DNA from: Bacillus mobilis | Lineage (GTDB): Bacteria > Bacillota > Bacilli > Bacillales > Bacillaceae_G | Length of the DNA stretch: 64,000 bases | Assembly (NCBI RefSeq): GCF_001884045.1 | Contig: NZ_MACF01000025.1 | Span: 124,001-188,000 of the forward strand | Direction: 5' to 3' | Shown: positions 63,022 to 64,000 of the stretch, one piece after another | How positions within the stretch are numbered: position 1 is the stretch's first letter | Layout: each line of letters begins with the position of its first letter | Position numbers and translations under genes: made by a program | Notes under the pieces: generated by a model | The model's input: only the letters and a program-made list of their open reading frames with translations | Database searches by the model: none | What the model was told of the DNA's origin: nothing

Positions 63022-63855
63022 ATGAACACGATAAAGGTTAAAGAAGCATTAAATCGATTTTTTCTAGAAGATATAGGAGAACGAGATGTAACATCTCAGC
63101 TTATTTTTCCAGACAATTTACTTTCAAAAGGAACGTTTCTTGCGAAGGATACAGGGGTCTTTGCAGGGCGTTTAGTAATTGAAGAAGGATTTAAATTAAT
63201 TGATGAAAGAATTGAAGTGGAGCTTCATAAAAAAGATGGAGATCTTGTAGAAAAGGGCGAAATAATAGCAACTGCGCAAGGACCAATTGCTTCTTTATTA
63301 ACGGCAGAGCGCGTTATATTAAACGTTATCCAGCGTATGAGCGGGATAGCTACGATGACACATAAAGCTGTGCTTGCTTTAGATAGCGGCCATACACGTA
63401 TTTGTGATACGCGAAAAACGATGCCAGGGCTACGTATGTTTGATAAGTATGCAGTCGTGTGCGGAGGCGGATTTAATCACCGTTTCGGTTTATATGATGG
63501 TGTCATGATTAAAGACAATCATATTGCTTTTGCTGGTTCTATTACGAAAGCTGTTACATCGGTGAAAGAAAAATTAGGACATATGGTGAAAGTAGAAGTG
63601 GAAACAGAAACAGAGGAACAAGTGAGAGAAGCTGTAGCTGCTGGTGCGGATATCATTATGTTTGATAATCGTACGCCAGATGAGATTCGGGAGTTTTCAA
63701 AGATTGTACCAAGTGCCATCGTTACGGAAGCATCAGGAGGCATTACAATTGAAGATTTATCGAAATACGGAAAAACAGGGGTAGATTATATTTCACTTGG
63801 AGCGTTAACACATTCAGTGAAAGCACTTGATATTAGTTTCAATATTGAGGCGTAA
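63022..63855 (+). CDS. nadC: Nicotinate-nucleotide pyrophosphorylase (quinolinate phosphoribosyltransferase)
   Basis: The product has 277 residues from ATG 63022, after GAAGAGGGG; a frame beginning at 62995 overlaps nadB. Quinolinate and PRPP give nicotinate mononucleotide. Typical segments are LLTAERVILNVIQRMSGIAT, CDTRKTMPGLRMFDKYAVVCGGGFNHRFGL, VMIKDNHI and ITEASGGIT-like VTEASGGIT. Second gene of the operon. Confidence 0.97.
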   Translation: MNTIKVKEALNRFFLEDIGERDVTSQLIFPDNLLSKGTFLAKDTGVFAGRLVIEEGFKLIDERIEVELHKKDGDLVEKGEIIATAQGPIASLLTAERVILNVIQRMSGIATMTHKAVLALDSGHTRICDTRKTMPGLRMFDKYAVVCGGGFNHRFGLYDGVMIKDNHIAFAGSITKAVTSVKEKLGHMVKVEVETETEEQVREAVAAGADIIMFDNRTPDEIREFSKIVPSAIVTEASGGITIEDLSKYGKTGVDYISLGALTHSVKALDISFNIEA

Positions 63856-63885
63856 GGAAAGTGGCTTAGAGGGGGAGAAAGGGAT

Positions 63886-64000
63886 ATGAGTATTTTAGAA
63901 AAAGTACAACCGATTGAAACGATGTTACCAGAGCGTTATTACACGATGTCAACAGAAGATATGGAAAAGCGTGTTCGTGAAATTAAAGAAAAAATGGGGA
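63886..64000 (+). CDS. nadA: Quinolinate synthase NadA, N-terminal part
   Basis: The first 38 codons are visible before the right window edge: MSILEKVQPIETMLPERYYT and so on, the Bacillus NadA N-terminus. The start ATG 63886 follows GAGGGGGAGAAAGGG. NadA condenses iminoaspartate with dihydroxyacetone phosphate using a 4Fe-4S cluster. The catalytic region lies outside the window, so the call relies on N-terminus and operon context. Confidence 0.9.
   Translation, partial: MSILEKVQPIETMLPERYYTMSTEDMEKRVREIKEKMG

Overview
The window comes from the chromosome of a low-GC, endospore-forming Firmicute, almost certainly the Bacillus cereus group (cereus/anthracis/thuringiensis). The evidence is the AT-rich codon use, strong AGGAGG ribosome binding sites, many sporulation genes (gerE, gerM, lonB, spoVID, ysxE, spoIIB, spoIVFA/FB, spo0B) and a gene order that follows the B. 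subtilis gerE-racE-...-nadA segment almost gene for gene. An RNase E/G gene next to rplU also fits B. cereus rather than B. subtilis.

Layout. 1-3957: two tandem CodA-like amidohydrolases (the first cut by the window edge), a DMT transporter and an NCS2 nucleobase permease, probably a nucleobase or N-heterocycle uptake and deamination cluster. 4123-4386: gerE. 4455-8402: an accessory block with two DJ-1/PfpI paralogues, a TetR regulator and a DHA2-like efflux pump whose mRNA leader looks like a peptide-controlled transcription attenuator. 8557-12568: racE, gerM, rph, rdgB and a YfcE-type phosphodiesterase. 12578-14906: tRNA-Gly and tRNA-Arg, followed by what looks like an old integration scar (the tRNA-Arg 3' end plus its terminator is repeated 654 bp downstream), then a PH-domain protein and two small membrane proteins. 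15067-24083: ysoA, tig, clpX, lonB, lonA, ysxC (protein folding and quality control). 24098-25003: ohrA/ohrR peroxide defence. 25385-31662: hemAXCDBL, uroporphyrinogen III synthesis from glutamyl-tRNA. 31728-33833: spoVID and ysxE (spore coat). 33867-38256: T-box, valS, folC. 38396-45069: spoIIB, maf, radC, mreBCD, minCD (septation and shape). 45077-46790: spoIVFA/FB (pro-sigmaK processing). 46833-51276: rng, L21 leader, rplU, prp, rpmA, spo0B, obg. 51385-57914: a BceRS-BceAB-like module with two tandem permeases, inserted between obg and pheA. 57991-64000: pheA, a MOSC protein, and the NAD locus nadR-nadS divergent from nadB-nadC-nadA, with nadA cut by the right edge.

Most of the window is conserved core genome. 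The places that deserve attention are the non-syntenic insertions: the 6.65-7.02 kb divergent control region (15-bp perfect inverted repeat, two candidate leader peptides, a terminator just before the pump gene), the 12.6-15.0 kb tRNA-linked scar with small genes, and the Bce-like module. All functional names come from recognising protein families by eye; no database search was run. Start sites were chosen by ribosome binding site spacing and family N-termini and often differ from the longest open frame.
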